Assembly: GCF_019977735.1 (NCBI RefSeq)
Contig: NZ_AP025018.1
Location: 9,924,580-9,988,579, forward strand
Direction of reading: 5' to 3'
DNA: 64,000 nucleotides
Source: Calothrix sp. PCC 7716
GTDB taxonomy: Bacteria; Cyanobacteriota; Cyanobacteriia; Cyanobacteriales; Nostocaceae
Positions 9,682 to 17,581 of the stretch are shown here, one piece after another. A program made the translations under genes and the position numbers. A model generated the notes under the pieces. The model saw only the letters and a program-made list of their open reading frames with translations, searched no databases and had not been told where the DNA came from. Position 1 is the stretch's first letter. Each line of letters begins with the position of its first letter.

Positions 9682-11022
9682 CTATACACGCAAGAAACGG
9701 AAAAATACGTATATTGCTGAAGTTATCAGTTGTAGCACCATTACTGGTATGCCGTACTTTAAGAAGGTTTTGAATGAAATACGGCGCCCATGTTGTTCAG
9801 ATACACCCGCTGCAACTATATTTGATGATGCTCCTACCAATGTACCATTACCTCCTAACGTGGCGCCAAACATCATTGCATAGAACAAAGGCAGTACTTC
9901 TGGAGGAAATTGTCCATTAAAACCAGATTGAAGAATTTCGGCAGGTGCCATTCCTATATTAACTACATACTGTTTAAGTAGGGGCACCATTGCTACTACT
10001 AATGGAATATTAGGTACAACACTCGATACTAATCCCACAAAAAATATTAAAAATATTGAACCTAAAGCAATATTTTTCCCCAATACTGCCGCAAATACTC
10101 CAGATAAGTTATTAATTACTCCTGTCTTTTCTAAACCTCCGATTAAAACAAATATACTCATAAAAAATATGAGTGTACTCCAGTCAACATCACGAAGAAT
10201 ATTGTTTACCGAATCAATTTTACTATTGTGTGCAAGCAGCATTGCTAATCCGGCGCCTAAAAGAGCAACAGCAGCAGGTGAAACTGGTACAGGTAAATTT
10301 TCACCTATGACAAAAAATAGTAAAACTAGAGCTACTATTAACCCTCCTAATGCTAAAACACGTGGATGATTAATTTTTGGGTGCGGTAGCTCTTGTAAAG
10401 TATCAAGTTTTGTATTCCAAATTTTACGAAATAAAAATGGTAAGGTGGCAGTAACCGTCAAAATAGCAATTGCTCCACCGAAACTTAAGCGATATAAGTA
10501 ATCGGTAAAACTTAGATTTATGGCATCACCAACAATATATGTAGCTGGGTCGCCAACAATTGTTAATAATCCTGCACTATTTGCAACAAATACTAGTAAT
10601 AAAAGTAGTGGTACAAAATTTACCCCCACTTCTTCCGCCATCGGGGGAATTAATGGTGCCAGTAACATAACTGTAGTCGCATTAGGTAAAACAGCGCAAA
10701 TTGGGGTTGTAATTAACACAATACCTAAAAGCAACCGTTTACCTTCACCTTTGGCTAAAATTACTAGTTGTGTAGCTAAATACTCAAAAATTTTAGTTGG
10801 TTCAAATGCTCGAACTAGAACCATTACACCAAAAAATAATGCCAAAGTACCGTGACTGTTACCAATGTAACCAACAGCGTCTTTTAAAGTCATGACATTG
10901 GTAAAAACAAGCAATAATGCACCTAATAAAGTTGCAATTGTCAAGTGTACCCACTCAGTCATGATTAAAAAAATAACGCACAAAAATGTGATAATGCTGA
11001 CTAATGCTTGCCAATTTTCCAT
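9682..11022 (-). CDS. anion permease of the ion transporter (ArsB/NhaD/SLC13) superfamily
   Basis: An integral membrane protein of 446 residues with about eleven hydrophobic segments. The family marks are two inverted-repeat hairpin loops: CAVLPNATTVMLLAPL followed by GDPATYIVGD in the first half, and VVPNIPLVVAMVPLL with GATLGGNGTLVGASSNIVAAG in the second. It resembles the ArsB/P-protein/CitM branch that carries arsenite, citrate or sodium-coupled anions. The substrate cannot be assigned; no ars genes lie nearby. The start ATG at 11022 precedes a hydrophobic first helix. It lies downstream of the ABC importer operon but is separated by a strong terminator, so it has its own transcript. Confidence 0.82.
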   Translation of the reverse strand: MENWQALVSIITFLCVIFLIMTEWVHLTIATLLGALLLVFTNVMTLKDAVGYIGNSHGTLALFFGVMVLVRAFEPTKIFEYLATQLVILAKGEGKRLLLGIVLITTPICAVLPNATTVMLLAPLIPPMAEEVGVNFVPLLLLLVFVANSAGLLTIVGDPATYIVGDAINLSFTDYLYRLSFGGAIAILTVTATLPFLFRKIWNTKLDTLQELPHPKINHPRVLALGGLIVALVLLFFVIGENLPVPVSPAAVALLGAGLAMLLAHNSKIDSVNNILRDVDWSTLIFFMSIFVLIGGLEKTGVINNLSGVFAAVLGKNIALGSIFLIFFVGLVSSVVPNIPLVVAMVPLLKQYVVNIGMAPAEILQSGFNGQFPPEVLPLFYAMMFGATLGGNGTLVGASSNIVAAGVSEQHGRRISFKTFLKYGIPVMVLQLITSAIYVFFRFLRV

Positions 11023-11084
11023 CGAATACCCCTAATTAACTATCAAATTTATGAGAATCTCTGATAAGATGGTCTCATATTAGT

Positions 11085-11112
11085 TAAAAAAAACCACCTT
11101 GAATAGGTAGTT
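11085..11112 (-). terminator. rho-independent terminator of the ABC importer operon
   Basis: Reading the minus strand, AACTACCT and AGGTGGTT pair (one G-T) around loop ATTCA, followed directly by eight T. It lies about 50 bases after the stop of the ATPase gene. Confidence 0.75.
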
Positions 11113-11162
11113 GTTTTGCACTTTTTGCATTTTTTTAATTTTTATGACATCTAAAACTTGAA

Positions 11163-11999
11163 CTAATCATCTGCGGTAAAGTTTTGTTCAAGAAAATTAA
11201 GAGCATAGTTACGAAGTTCATAATACTCTTTTGAGTTTCGCATTTCGGCTAGATTTCTTGGATGAGAGAAGGGTACATCTAAAATTTCACCGATATTAGC
11301 ACTAGGTCCATTAGTCATTAGAACAATGCGGTCAGACATGTAGATAGCTTCATCGACATCGTGAGTAATCATCATTACCGCTTGTTTGTTATTTTCCCAA
11401 ATATCTAACACTTGACGCTGTAATTTACCGCGCGTTAATGCATCTAAGGCGCCAAATGGCTCGTCCATTAACAACATTTTAGGACGGATTGCCAATGCGC
11501 GCGCTATACCTACACGCTGTTTCATTCCTCCCGATAATTCATCAGGGTATTTATCGGCAGCAGCAGTCAAATTTACCATTGCCAAATGCTCGTTAACAAT
11601 ACTGATTTTCTCAGCACGATTGGCATTTTTTAATACCTCATCTATTGCTAAACGAATATTTTCCCGCACAGTTAACCAAGGTAATAATGAGTATTGCTGA
11701 AACACCATCATTCTTTCGGCACCAGGTTTACGAATTTCTTTGCCATCAAGTAGCACTCGTCCAGTAGTAGCTTTTTCTAAACCTGCCACGATTTTAAGAA
11801 GTGTAGATTTACCACATCCCGAATGCCCAATTACAGAAATATATTCATTTTCGCCAATTGTAAGATTAACGTTATCTAGCACCACAAATTCATTGTTGTC
11901 TTGTTTACGATAAGACTTACGTAAATTGATTACTTCCAAAAATGCAGGGCTATTCAAATTTGACTCCTGGTCACTTGTTGGGTAAATGGTAGATTTCAT
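11163..11999 (-). CDS. ABC transporter ATPase, nitrate/sulfonate/bicarbonate type
   Basis: ATP-hydrolysing subunit of an oligo-anion importer. Visible are Walker A GHSGCGKST at residues 58-66, the Q-loop QQYSLLPW, the signature LSGGMKQRVGIARA, Walker B MLLMDEPFGALD and the switch His in MMITHDVDEA. The spacing and the DEPFGALDALTR block match the NrtD/CmpD/SsuB group. It has 278 residues and only one nucleotide-binding domain; there is no NrtC-type ATPase fused to a binding domain in this operon. It is the third and last gene of the operon, starting 31 bases after the binding-protein gene. Confidence 0.9.
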   Translation of the reverse strand: MKSTIYPTSDQESNLNSPAFLEVINLRKSYRKQDNNEFVVLDNVNLTIGENEYISVIGHSGCGKSTLLKIVAGLEKATTGRVLLDGKEIRKPGAERMMVFQQYSLLPWLTVRENIRLAIDEVLKNANRAEKISIVNEHLAMVNLTAAADKYPDELSGGMKQRVGIARALAIRPKMLLMDEPFGALDALTRGKLQRQVLDIWENNKQAVMMITHDVDEAIYMSDRIVLMTNGPSANIGEILDVPFSHPRNLAEMRNSKEYYELRNYALNFLEQNFTADD

Positions 12000-12030
12000 T
12001 GTATACCTATATACGAAGATAGTGTACTAA

Positions 12031-13440
12031 TTAGGACATGAAGAAGGACTGAGGACGGTTGGCGCGAATTTCAAAACTTTTGAGATATCCTATAGGGTCG
12101 CTGGGGTCAAATGGTTTTTTGTCAATAAAATTATCAGCAAGCTCGATTTTGTAATCTTCTTTTGGTGATTCAATACCCATTTCTGCTGTAATTTCACGAT
12201 ACAAGTCTGTTCGCCATGCTTTGCGCGCTAGCAGTTCAGCATCTTTGGGAAATCCTTTATTTTGTCCCCATCTTGTAGCCTGTGTCATTAACCATAAACT
12301 TTCAGACTGCCACATAAATGTTGAATGGTCGTTAGGAATATGCGCTAAAGAAGCTGGTAAATCAAAAAATATTGTTGTTTCCGGTGATGATACTATGCGT
12401 TTATTCCCGTCAAAACCACCATAATTGTATTCTCCTACGATTCCTGGACGAGTTAGCTTGGGTTTGGCGCCTGTAAATGAGCGGTCAGAGATAATTTTCG
12501 CGACTTCTTCATGGTTTTTGGGGTTGCCACAGTATCGACAAGCTTCAATCATCGCTTTAACCAACGACCGATAAGTTTTGGGATTTTCTTTAATAAACGA
12601 CTCCATTACAGCAAGTAACCTATCTGGGTGTCCATGCCATATTTCGCGTCCTTGGGCAAAGGTAAAACCAATACCTTCGTTACCAGTAATGGCGCGCGTG
12701 TTCCAAGGTTCTGCCACCATGTAACCCTGCATTGCTCCAATTCGCATATTTACCACCATTTGCGGTGGAGGGACAATTATAATCCTAAACTCTTCATCTG
12801 GCGCCACTCCCGCAGCCGCAGCTAAGTAACGAACAAAATATTCGTATATAGCTGAACTCAGTACAACCGCCCAAACACGCTTTTCTGAAGGTAATTTACC
12901 AAAGTAATTACGAAAATCACGTCCAAAAGCTTCCAAATCACCCTTATATTCTTTCCACGGTCGTAACCCGGCTTGCCACATTGCTTTATTCATAGTTAAA
13001 GCATTACCGTGACGGTGAATTGTCATCGCTGCACATAATGGAGCATGACGAGCGCCTTCTGCACCTGTACGAGCGTTTGTTACAGCGCCGCACACCACAG
13101 GAGAAGCATCTAAACGTCCAAAAATAATTCCATCGCGCGATGTTCCCCAACTAGCTTCACGACTAAGGGTTACATTCAATCCATACTTACGAAAAAATCC
13201 TTTTTCCCATGCTATGGCAAATGGCGCACAATCGTTTACTGGTACATAACCAATAGTCAAATTGGGTTTTTCTAGAGTTTTGGGATTAACAACCTGTTCA
13301 ATTTCTAATGCTTGCTTTGATAAACCGCGTGGCGCCCGGTTTGCGTTGACAGCGCACGAAGACAGCATAGTAGTAGCTGCGGTCGCCCCTATACCTTGGA
13401 TAAAATGACGCCGCGTCCAATTATTATTTGTATTACTCAT
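12031..13440 (-). CDS. ABC transporter substrate-binding protein, NrtA/CmpA family
   Basis: A periplasmic binding protein of 469 residues. The N-terminus WTRRHFIQG is a twin-arginine signal, followed by a hydrophobic stretch and LSSCA at about residues 26-30, a lipobox-like site, so it is probably a Tat-exported lipoprotein anchored at the outer face of the cytoplasmic membrane. Family marks are LTIGYVPVNDCAPFAIAWEKGFF, the VVCGAVTNAR and HRHGNALTMNKAMW region, and GAMQGYMVAEPWNTRA. These match the NrtA/CmpA/CynA group that binds nitrate, nitrite, bicarbonate or cyanate. The exact ligand cannot be read with certainty. The gene lies between permease and ATPase genes, an order unlike nrtABCD or cmpABCD, where the binding protein comes first. 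Confidence 0.88.
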   Translation of the reverse strand: MSNTNNNWTRRHFIQGIGATAATTMLSSCAVNANRAPRGLSKQALEIEQVVNPKTLEKPNLTIGYVPVNDCAPFAIAWEKGFFRKYGLNVTLSREASWGTSRDGIIFGRLDASPVVCGAVTNARTGAEGARHAPLCAAMTIHRHGNALTMNKAMWQAGLRPWKEYKGDLEAFGRDFRNYFGKLPSEKRVWAVVLSSAIYEYFVRYLAAAAGVAPDEEFRIIIVPPPQMVVNMRIGAMQGYMVAEPWNTRAITGNEGIGFTFAQGREIWHGHPDRLLAVMESFIKENPKTYRSLVKAMIEACRYCGNPKNHEEVAKIISDRSFTGAKPKLTRPGIVGEYNYGGFDGNKRIVSSPETTIFFDLPASLAHIPNDHSTFMWQSESLWLMTQATRWGQNKGFPKDAELLARKAWRTDLYREITAEMGIESPKEDYKIELADNFIDKKPFDPSDPIGYLKSFEIRANRPQSFFMS

Positions 13441-13452
13441 TGTAGACAGTAC

Positions 13453-14292
13453 CTATTTACGATGGGTAACAAATTCTTGGAGTTTGCCAACAGCGTAATC
13501 AAGTAATAGTCCAGTCAAACCTATTACAAACACTGCCAGAAAAACAGAGTTTAAGTTCAGACGACTCCATTCATCCCAGACAAAAAACCCAATCCCAACA
13601 CCACCTGTTAACATTTCTACTGCCACAATTACAAGCCAAGCGATCCCCAAGCTGATTCGTAAACCCGTAAAAATGTAAGGCAGACTTGCAGGTAAGATAA
13701 TTTTGATAATTTGGCGCCAACGCGGCATTTCTATAACCCGTGCGACATCTATATAATCTTTGGGAACACTCGATACTCCCAAAGCTGTATTAATGATAGT
13801 AGGCCAAAGCGAAGTAATAAAAATTACGAAAATCGCTGATGGGTCTGCAAGATTAAAAATAGCTAGAGAAATGGGTAACCAAGCTAGAGGTGATACAGGT
13901 TTAAAAATTTGAATGACAGGATTAAGTGCCATCATCGCTTGCTTTGACATACCAACTAGAAACCCGACGGGGATCGCAACTAAGGCGCCTAGTCCAAATC
14001 CGATTAACACCCGACGCAAACTAGCTATTAGTAACCAACCAATCCCTAAGTTACCAGGACCCCGTTCAAAAAACGGATTCATTATATAGTCAAGATTCGC
14101 AACTAGTGCCTCTGCTGGAGTTGGCATCAATTGAGGGTTTAAAATTGCAATTAGCCACCATAACAAAATTACCCCCAAAAAGCCTAAACATGGCAGCAGA
14201 AAGCTATCGCGTAAAATAAAGGGTTTAGAACGGCGCCATACCGCTTGCCCAGCAACTGCCGCAATTGCTGCTAAATTTAATTGAAATATCAC
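13453..14292 (-). CDS. ABC transporter permease, NrtB/CmpB family
   Basis: The membrane subunit of the importer, 279 residues with six to seven hydrophobic segments. The coupling-helix EAA motif is seen as EMPRWRQIIKIILPASLPYIFTGLR split over the cytoplasmic loop, with GISSVPK-like sequence (GVSSVPKDYIDVAR) before it. The family binds one of nitrate, sulfonate or bicarbonate via its partner protein. It is the first gene of the operon, 12 bases before the binding-protein gene. A long leader of about 350 bases separates it from an NtcA-like promoter, which would tie expression to nitrogen limitation. Confidence 0.88.
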   Translation of the reverse strand: MIFQLNLAAIAAVAGQAVWRRSKPFILRDSFLLPCLGFLGVILLWWLIAILNPQLMPTPAEALVANLDYIMNPFFERGPGNLGIGWLLIASLRRVLIGFGLGALVAIPVGFLVGMSKQAMMALNPVIQIFKPVSPLAWLPISLAIFNLADPSAIFVIFITSLWPTIINTALGVSSVPKDYIDVARVIEMPRWRQIIKIILPASLPYIFTGLRISLGIAWLVIVAVEMLTGGVGIGFFVWDEWSRLNLNSVFLAVFVIGLTGLLLDYAVGKLQEFVTHRK

Positions 14293-14476
14293 AGAGCAAC
14301 CTCAACAGATTTTAGTAGGTACAAAAAATCCGAGCAGTACCAGCCGAGGATATCTGATTAAGATTGCATCACTAAAATTAATATAGTGCTATCTTTTCAG
14401 TTTCCTCTCAATGCCTACGAAGTTAGCTGACGGGCTAGAGTTGAGAGATACTCCTCTTTTTAAAGTTAAAAGTTCC

Positions 14477-14534
14477 GAGTGCTGAGTGCTGAGTGAACCA
14501 TAACTCAGCACTCAGCACTTTCTACTCAGCACTT
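14477..14534. repeat. AGTGCTG tandem heptamer repeat with inverted copy
   Basis: Tandem GAGTGCTGAGTGCTGAGTG is followed after a short loop by its inverse ACTCAGCACTCAGCACT and another ACTCAGCACT, so the RNA can fold into a long hairpin. Related copies occur at 46565-46655 and 55590-55816. Confidence 0.8.
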
Positions 14535-14639
14535 TAAAAAGATACGCCCCAAAATTGGTTCCTCCGTTCCGACAATTATTTTGTATACTTAGTCTTAACT
14601 CGTATAATTTATGTTGTCGAATTAGGCTGACTTACTCTA

Positions 14640-14680
14640 AATGTAAATTCTAACATCAATACTACTGTATACCTATCTAC
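14640..14680 (-). promoter_or_regulatory. NtcA-type promoter for the ABC importer operon
   Basis: On the minus strand GTAGATAGGTATAC fits the NtcA consensus GTA-N8-TAC (14667-14680). After 21 bases comes TACATT, which fits the -10 form TAN3T (14640-14645). Class II NtcA promoters have this arrangement with a spacer near 22. Transcription would start near 14632, giving a leader of about 340 bases before the permease gene. In the plus direction no matching -10 is present at the right distance. Confidence 0.5.
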
Positions 14681-14856
14681 CTTTGGAAGTAGCATATTTA
14701 TCGCTACATAGCTCTTAATTCACATTAATTTGGTTAAACACTGTTGTAATTACTCCTTAAGATAGATAAAATATTTTTTATTTATTGCTAATGACAGTTA
14801 CACAGCTAAAATAATTGCAATAAAAATAATATTATTCTCAATTTTAAGAACCAATA

Positions 14857-16047
14857 ATGAATGTTAGTGAGCTGTTGCTAGAAAAGACCGACGCAATTAC
14901 AAATGAATGGGTGGCAGAAGTCCGTAAGGACAGACAGATTACTACTGCTGACAAATTGCGTTCGAGCGCTATAATTGACCATCTCCCTGACGTACTCAAG
15001 GCGATGTCACATGTACTAGTGGAGTCTCACGACGATGATATTCAAACAATTGTTAAAGCTAGTTTACAACATGGTGTTCTTAGAGCAAGACAAGGATATG
15101 ACCCATCAGAAATTGCAAGGGAATATCATTTATTGAAAATAGTAATTTTTGATACTTTAGAAAAAGATTTAGTAAGTATAAACACTTTAAAAGCAATTCG
15201 CGCAATACGAATAATTGATGCAGTAATAGATGAAGCGGTAGCTCAATGTTTCAAGAGTTATGTAAGCGAACGGTTACACGAATTACAACAGTTGCAAAGT
15301 CAACTTAAATTAAATAACGAAGAATTGAATCGTTTAGTACGTGCAAATCAAGACAACGTTTCATTTTTAGCACACGAGCTAAAAAATCCCTTAACTTCTA
15401 TAATTGGGTATTCAGATTTATTTTTGCGTGTACAACAACAACCACCCGAAGTTAGAGAAAAGTATAATAATTTAGCGCATATTGAGCATATATTAAACAA
15501 TGGAAGGCAACTACTTCGCCTTATCAACAACGTATTAGAGATTTCGCGGTTTGATGCTGGAAAACTGAAAGTAAAAACTGCACCCACAAATGTGTGCGAA
15601 GTTATTAAAAACGTTCACGAAATGATGGAACCTCTCGCGCGTACTAAAAATCTGACAATAACAGTAGATTGTAAGGCACCAATCGAAGTTATTACAGACT
15701 CATTACAATTACAACAAATAATTACCAATCTCGTAAGCAACGCAATTCGCTACACTGAATCAGGAAGTATAAAAATTAACTGTGAACAGTTAGACAGTGA
15801 AAAATGGAGATTAGCAATAATTGACACTGGAATAGGAATAAGTAAAGAAGACCAAACAAAAATATTTGAACCATATTACCGTGTTAACCGCGAAGATAAA
15901 TCTTACCCTCCCAACAGTACCGGATTAGGGCTAGCGATTGTAACAAGGCTAGTAGAACTGCTGCAAGGAAAAATAGCAGTTACATCTGAAATAAACAAAG
16001 GCTCAACCTTTGAAGTCACATTTCCTATTAAAATATTGGATACGTAA
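14857..16047 (+). CDS. sensor histidine kinase with RsbRD-like N-terminal domain
   Basis: A soluble two-component kinase of 396 residues without membrane segments. Residues 1-150 are helical and match the RsbRD N-terminal type (LLEKTDAITNEWVAEVRKDR, GYDPSEIAREYHLLK), a globin-like sensor domain often found in cyanobacterial kinases. Residues about 170-235 hold the HisKA domain with phospho-acceptor His in FLAHELKNPLTSIIGY. The ATPase domain shows the N box NLVSNAIRY, G1 DTGIGI, F box FEPYYR and G2 STGLGLAI. No receiver is adjacent, so its partner is encoded elsewhere. It is divergent from the importer operon and may or may not regulate it. Confidence 0.88.
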   Translation: MNVSELLLEKTDAITNEWVAEVRKDRQITTADKLRSSAIIDHLPDVLKAMSHVLVESHDDDIQTIVKASLQHGVLRARQGYDPSEIAREYHLLKIVIFDTLEKDLVSINTLKAIRAIRIIDAVIDEAVAQCFKSYVSERLHELQQLQSQLKLNNEELNRLVRANQDNVSFLAHELKNPLTSIIGYSDLFLRVQQQPPEVREKYNNLAHIEHILNNGRQLLRLINNVLEISRFDAGKLKVKTAPTNVCEVIKNVHEMMEPLARTKNLTITVDCKAPIEVITDSLQLQQIITNLVSNAIRYTESGSIKINCEQLDSEKWRLAIIDTGIGISKEDQTKIFEPYYRVNREDKSYPPNSTGLGLAIVTRLVELLQGKIAVTSEINKGSTFEVTFPIKILDT

Positions 16048-16084
16048 CGTTATAGTTAGTAAGGAACTATCTTGATTATTGTGT

Positions 16085-16744
16085 ATGATTACCACAGTAT
16101 CGGCGCCTGAAACGGTGTTAGAGCAACTGAAATGGCGTTACGCTACCAAAAAATTCGATGCAGACAAAAAAATTCCCACTGATGTGTGGAAAGTACTAGA
16201 GCAAAGTATGGTACTGGCGCCGTCATCGTTTGGACTACAGCCTTGGAAATTTTTTGTAATTAATAACCCAGAAATTCGCGCTTTTCTTTTACCACATTCA
16301 TGGGGACAAGCGCAAGTAGTAGACGCATCACATCTAGTAGTATTCGCAATTAAAAAAGATATTGATGCAGCATATGTAGACCGTTACGTCGCTCGGATGG
16401 CAGAAGTTCAGCAAGTACCTGTAGAAAACTTGGCAAAATTTGCTGGAGTAGTCAAAGGCTTCATGGAAAAACCCCCATATCCTTTAGACTTAAATGAATG
16501 GTCAACCCGACAAGTTTATATTGCGCTGGGGCAATTCATGACCACCGCAGCAGTATTAGGTATCGACACCTGCCCAATGGAAGGATTTGTACCCTCTAAA
16601 TACGATGAAGTACTAGGACTACCAGAACAAGGGTACGCTGCAGTTGTCGTATGTCCCGCAGGGTATCGTTCCGCTGAAGATAAAAGTGCAGAAAGACCCA
16701 AAATTAGATTTGAGACACAAGATGTCGTGCAATATATAGACTAA
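16085..16744 (+). CDS. nitroreductase family NAD(P)H oxidoreductase
   Basis: An FMN-dependent oxidoreductase of about 219 residues. Motifs are the LKWRYATKKFD start typical of NfsB-like enzymes, LAPSSFGLQPWKFFVI for FMN binding, and the C-terminal IDTCPMEGF followed by LPEQGYAAVVVCPAGYR. The frame opens at TTG 16079 but ATG 16085 is the natural start (MITTVSAPE). These enzymes reduce nitro compounds, quinones or dihydropteridine; the physiological substrate is not known. The gap after the kinase is 37 bases, so the two could share a transcript. Confidence 0.9.
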   Translation: MITTVSAPETVLEQLKWRYATKKFDADKKIPTDVWKVLEQSMVLAPSSFGLQPWKFFVINNPEIRAFLLPHSWGQAQVVDASHLVVFAIKKDIDAAYVDRYVARMAEVQQVPVENLAKFAGVVKGFMEKPPYPLDLNEWSTRQVYIALGQFMTTAAVLGIDTCPMEGFVPSKYDEVLGLPEQGYAAVVVCPAGYRSAEDKSAERPKIRFETQDVVQYID

Positions 16745-16756
16745 TCCTTATATTGT

Positions 16757-16823
16757 AGGTTGGGTGCAGGCTTTGCGTTCATGTAGTGTTCCGCAGGAAA
16801 AGCCAACAATCCAACCTACAATG
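16757..16823. repeat. dispersed inverted repeat GTAGGTTGGGT...
   Basis: TGTAGGTTGG and CCAACCTACA arms enclose GCAGGCTTTGCG and a loop. It is a longer member of the family at 4585, 19409 and 27389, placed just after the nitroreductase gene. Confidence 0.7.
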
Positions 16824-16910
16824 TTTTAAAGAACTTATATATTTTTCAATAAACAGACCAAATTGAGAATAAAACTATTGCATCCTTTGAGATAAATTAA
16901 TAATTAGTAA

Positions 16911-16927
16911 GGTGGGCACTGCCCACC
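16911..16927. repeat. palindrome GGTGGGCACTGCCCACC
   Basis: Almost identical to 7365-7381. It lies 20 bases after the stop of the minus-strand small membrane protein and may serve as its terminator. Confidence 0.65.
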
Positions 16928-16946
16928 ACATAATAAAATAAGCTTT

Positions 16947-17180
16947 TCAGTCTTTGTAACCCATACCAACGTGAATAGCAAACGCGGCGCCTACTCCCCC
17001 ACCCAACCCTGTCGTCATTCCTTTAACAGTTCTATATAGCGTATCTTCCGTCAAACATTGAATATTATCATTACAGCTAGGTTTATTAGTAAAACCTGAT
17101 ACCCCCCCCACTACTAGCCCTGCCATCGCGCAGCAAGTAACAAACATAAGAAGGCGCTTTTCATTTTGATTTACTGTCAT
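16947..17180 (-). CDS. small membrane protein of unknown function
   Basis: A 77-residue protein with a first hydrophobic segment at about 9-30 (LMFVTCCAMAGLVVGGVSG), a loop with two Cys (PSCNDNIQCL) that could form a disulfide outside the cytoplasm, and a glycine-rich second segment at about 54-72. The start ATG 17180 is clear and the stop is preceded by charged residues. The family is not recognised. It is monocistronic. Confidence 0.6.
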   Translation of the reverse strand: MTVNQNEKRLLMFVTCCAMAGLVVGGVSGFTNKPSCNDNIQCLTEDTLYRTVKGMTTGLGGGVGAAFAIHVGMGYKD

Positions 17181-17581
17181 TGGTTACTCAAACTTTGTAT
17201 ATTGAACTACATTTTCGGGAACATGGCGCCTGAGAATCATAAAAATCATCACAGGAATTAGATAGATATCATTCGATAGATAGATGCCTAGTAAAAACAC
17301 CTCTATTATTTATAACGGCACACATGACACATTAGCAACCACTAGTGTTCCCTATTTTTCGTAAAAACCTTGATAAAAATTTAGAAATACCCCAGACGCA
17401 GCATTTAAAAATAGAATCTCTTGTGGAATGGGCATCCCTGCCCGTTTTAAACTTAGGACATTTGCATTAGCGCTCACCCCACAAGAAAATTTTTGGCATT
17501 TTTTGCTTGAAAGTTAAAGTACTGCACGAAATTGGGAATACTACATTTAAGCGAGTATATAACCAAGCATCAAATATAAAT
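17181..17581. other. intergenic region with dispersed element
   Basis: A 400-base region between the divergent small membrane gene and the GIY-YIG gene. It carries GGCGCC at 17225 and at about 17420-17487 the element CTTGTGGAATGGGCATCCCTGCCCG, closed by CCCCACAAG, related to copies at 23941-24000 and 60201-60228. No gene was seen. Confidence 0.5.

Larger units (their letters stand above)
14293..14856. other. divergent intergenic region
   Basis: This 564-base stretch separates the minus-strand importer operon from the plus-strand histidine kinase. It holds the heptamer-type repeat at 14477-14534 and the NtcA-like site at 14667-14680. No gene was seen. Confidence 0.6.

Noticed and set aside
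11163-14292. Naming the importer nrtBAD, cmpBAD or cynBAD
   Set aside because: The family does not distinguish the ligand, gene order matches none of these, and neither reductase nor cyanase genes are adjacent.
17520-17532. GGGAATACT as a hormogonium J-box
   Set aside because: It lies in front of a GIY-YIG gene, partly within its possible coding region, and no further box was found at the hmp genes; a chance match is likely.
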